This document shows positions 63,743 to 64,000 of a stretch of 64,000 nt of DNA, one piece after another (within the stretch, counting starts at the first letter, position 1; each line of letters starts with the position of its first letter). Both the position numbers and the translations under genes were made by a program. The DNA lies in the NCBI RefSeq assembly GCF_900105045.1, contig NZ_LT629739.1:2728001-2792000 (forward strand). The letters run 5' to 3'. This DNA is from Brevibacterium picturae (GTDB lineage Bacteria > Actinomycetota > Actinomycetes > Actinomycetales > Brevibacteriaceae). The notes beneath the pieces were generated by a model that did not search any database, had not been told where the DNA came from, and was given only the letters and a program-made list of their open reading frames with translations.

Positions 63743-64000
63743 GGTGTGTCCTTTCTGTCCAACCACATTGTTGTGAGGCTGATGCCGGTGAGACGGTCTG
63801 CTGTGACCCTGCCGCCGGCAAGGTCGCGCACCGCTTTCGAGGGTTCTCCCCGGGGCAGAGCAGACGCGGCCTCGTTGACTTGGCACCAGTTTACTGTGAG
63901 CTCTCTGTGAAATGTGCCTCGCGTCACGTGAGCTGTGCAACAGTCGTGTAACAAGTGTCAGACACTTCATACCCGCCCGGCGGTCATGATATCTGCTGAG
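63743..64000. other. Upstream region of metP
   Basis: The metP leader and promoter region. It includes CCACATTGTTGTGAGG (about 63760-63776), similar to the CCACAATTGTGAG palindrome before the APC gene. I see no gene here. Confidence 0.4.

Noticed and set aside
62138-63970. Longer metP reading starting near 63970
   Set aside because: The extra N-terminal part is basic and motif-free, while a good ribosome site precedes ATG 63742.
1-64000. tRNA, rRNA, CRISPR arrays or prophage
   Set aside because: No clover-leaf or T-loop-like sequences, regularly spaced repeats with unique spacers, or phage genes were noticed in the intergenic regions.

Overview
The window is high-GC actinobacterial chromosome with no sign of a plasmid or prophage. 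Mycothiol genes (mshA, mshD and an S-hydroxymethylmycothiol dehydrogenase), CarD, a GlnR-like regulator, a SenX3/RegX3/PhoU module, a DUF222-HNH protein and a MetP/MetS-type transporter pair all point to Actinobacteria. The mixture fits Micrococcales, most likely Brevibacterium; the genus is inferred, not proved. I saw no tRNA, rRNA, CRISPR array, insertion sequence or replication origin.

Layout. 45-5110 (minus) is a tight operon glnR-like > mshD > ppk1 > mutT1-like, joining nitrogen regulation, mycothiol synthesis, polyphosphate and nucleotide sanitation. 5193-9083 holds a methyltransferase, a membrane protein, a 38-residue peptide gene, a nitrobindin-like protein and YgfZ. 9199-17041 holds a GABA aminotransferase, a PucR-type regulator, a LysA-like PLP decarboxylase and a TAXI-TRAP transporter. 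17303-28671 is a peptide uptake and breakdown island: a complete Dpp-type ABC transporter, an S66 LD-carboxypeptidase, a cytosolic class-A beta-lactamase-like hydrolase, DUF3870, a DUF819 membrane protein, an M19 dipeptidase and a class I amidotransferase. 28711-34406 holds an amino acid permease, a universal stress protein, a flavin oxidoreductase and the DUF222-HNH protein.

34489-41296 holds a luciferase-like monooxygenase, a secreted NlpC/P60 hydrolase behind a long leader, aminopeptidase N and a FUSC-type membrane protein. 41349-43275 is an XRE-cupin regulator divergent from azlCD. 43404-49556 is the mshA neighbourhood (DUF2516, alpha/beta hydrolase, mshA, YbjN, DUF1801, GNAT, bile-acid-symporter family, gpmA). 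49568-51525 is a LysR/EamA pair. 51615-54599 is phoU and senX3-regX3 for phosphate sensing. 54686-57647 is lpqE-like lipoprotein, carD, ispD and ispF. 57655-63742 holds a ketopantoate-reductase-like protein, an APC permease, an MBL hydrolase plus mycothiol-dependent formaldehyde dehydrogenase, and metS/metP.

Recurrent themes. Many genes have a TANNNT box 6-7 bases before the start codon, as expected for leaderless mRNAs. In-frame minisatellites interrupt or extend several proteins, and similar 20-21 bp tandem repeats lie between genes. The decamer CACCTCGGCG (or its complement) occurs 25 times. ispD appears to start at CTG, overlapping the carD stop. A perfect inverted repeat lies in frame inside the LD-carboxypeptidase gene.
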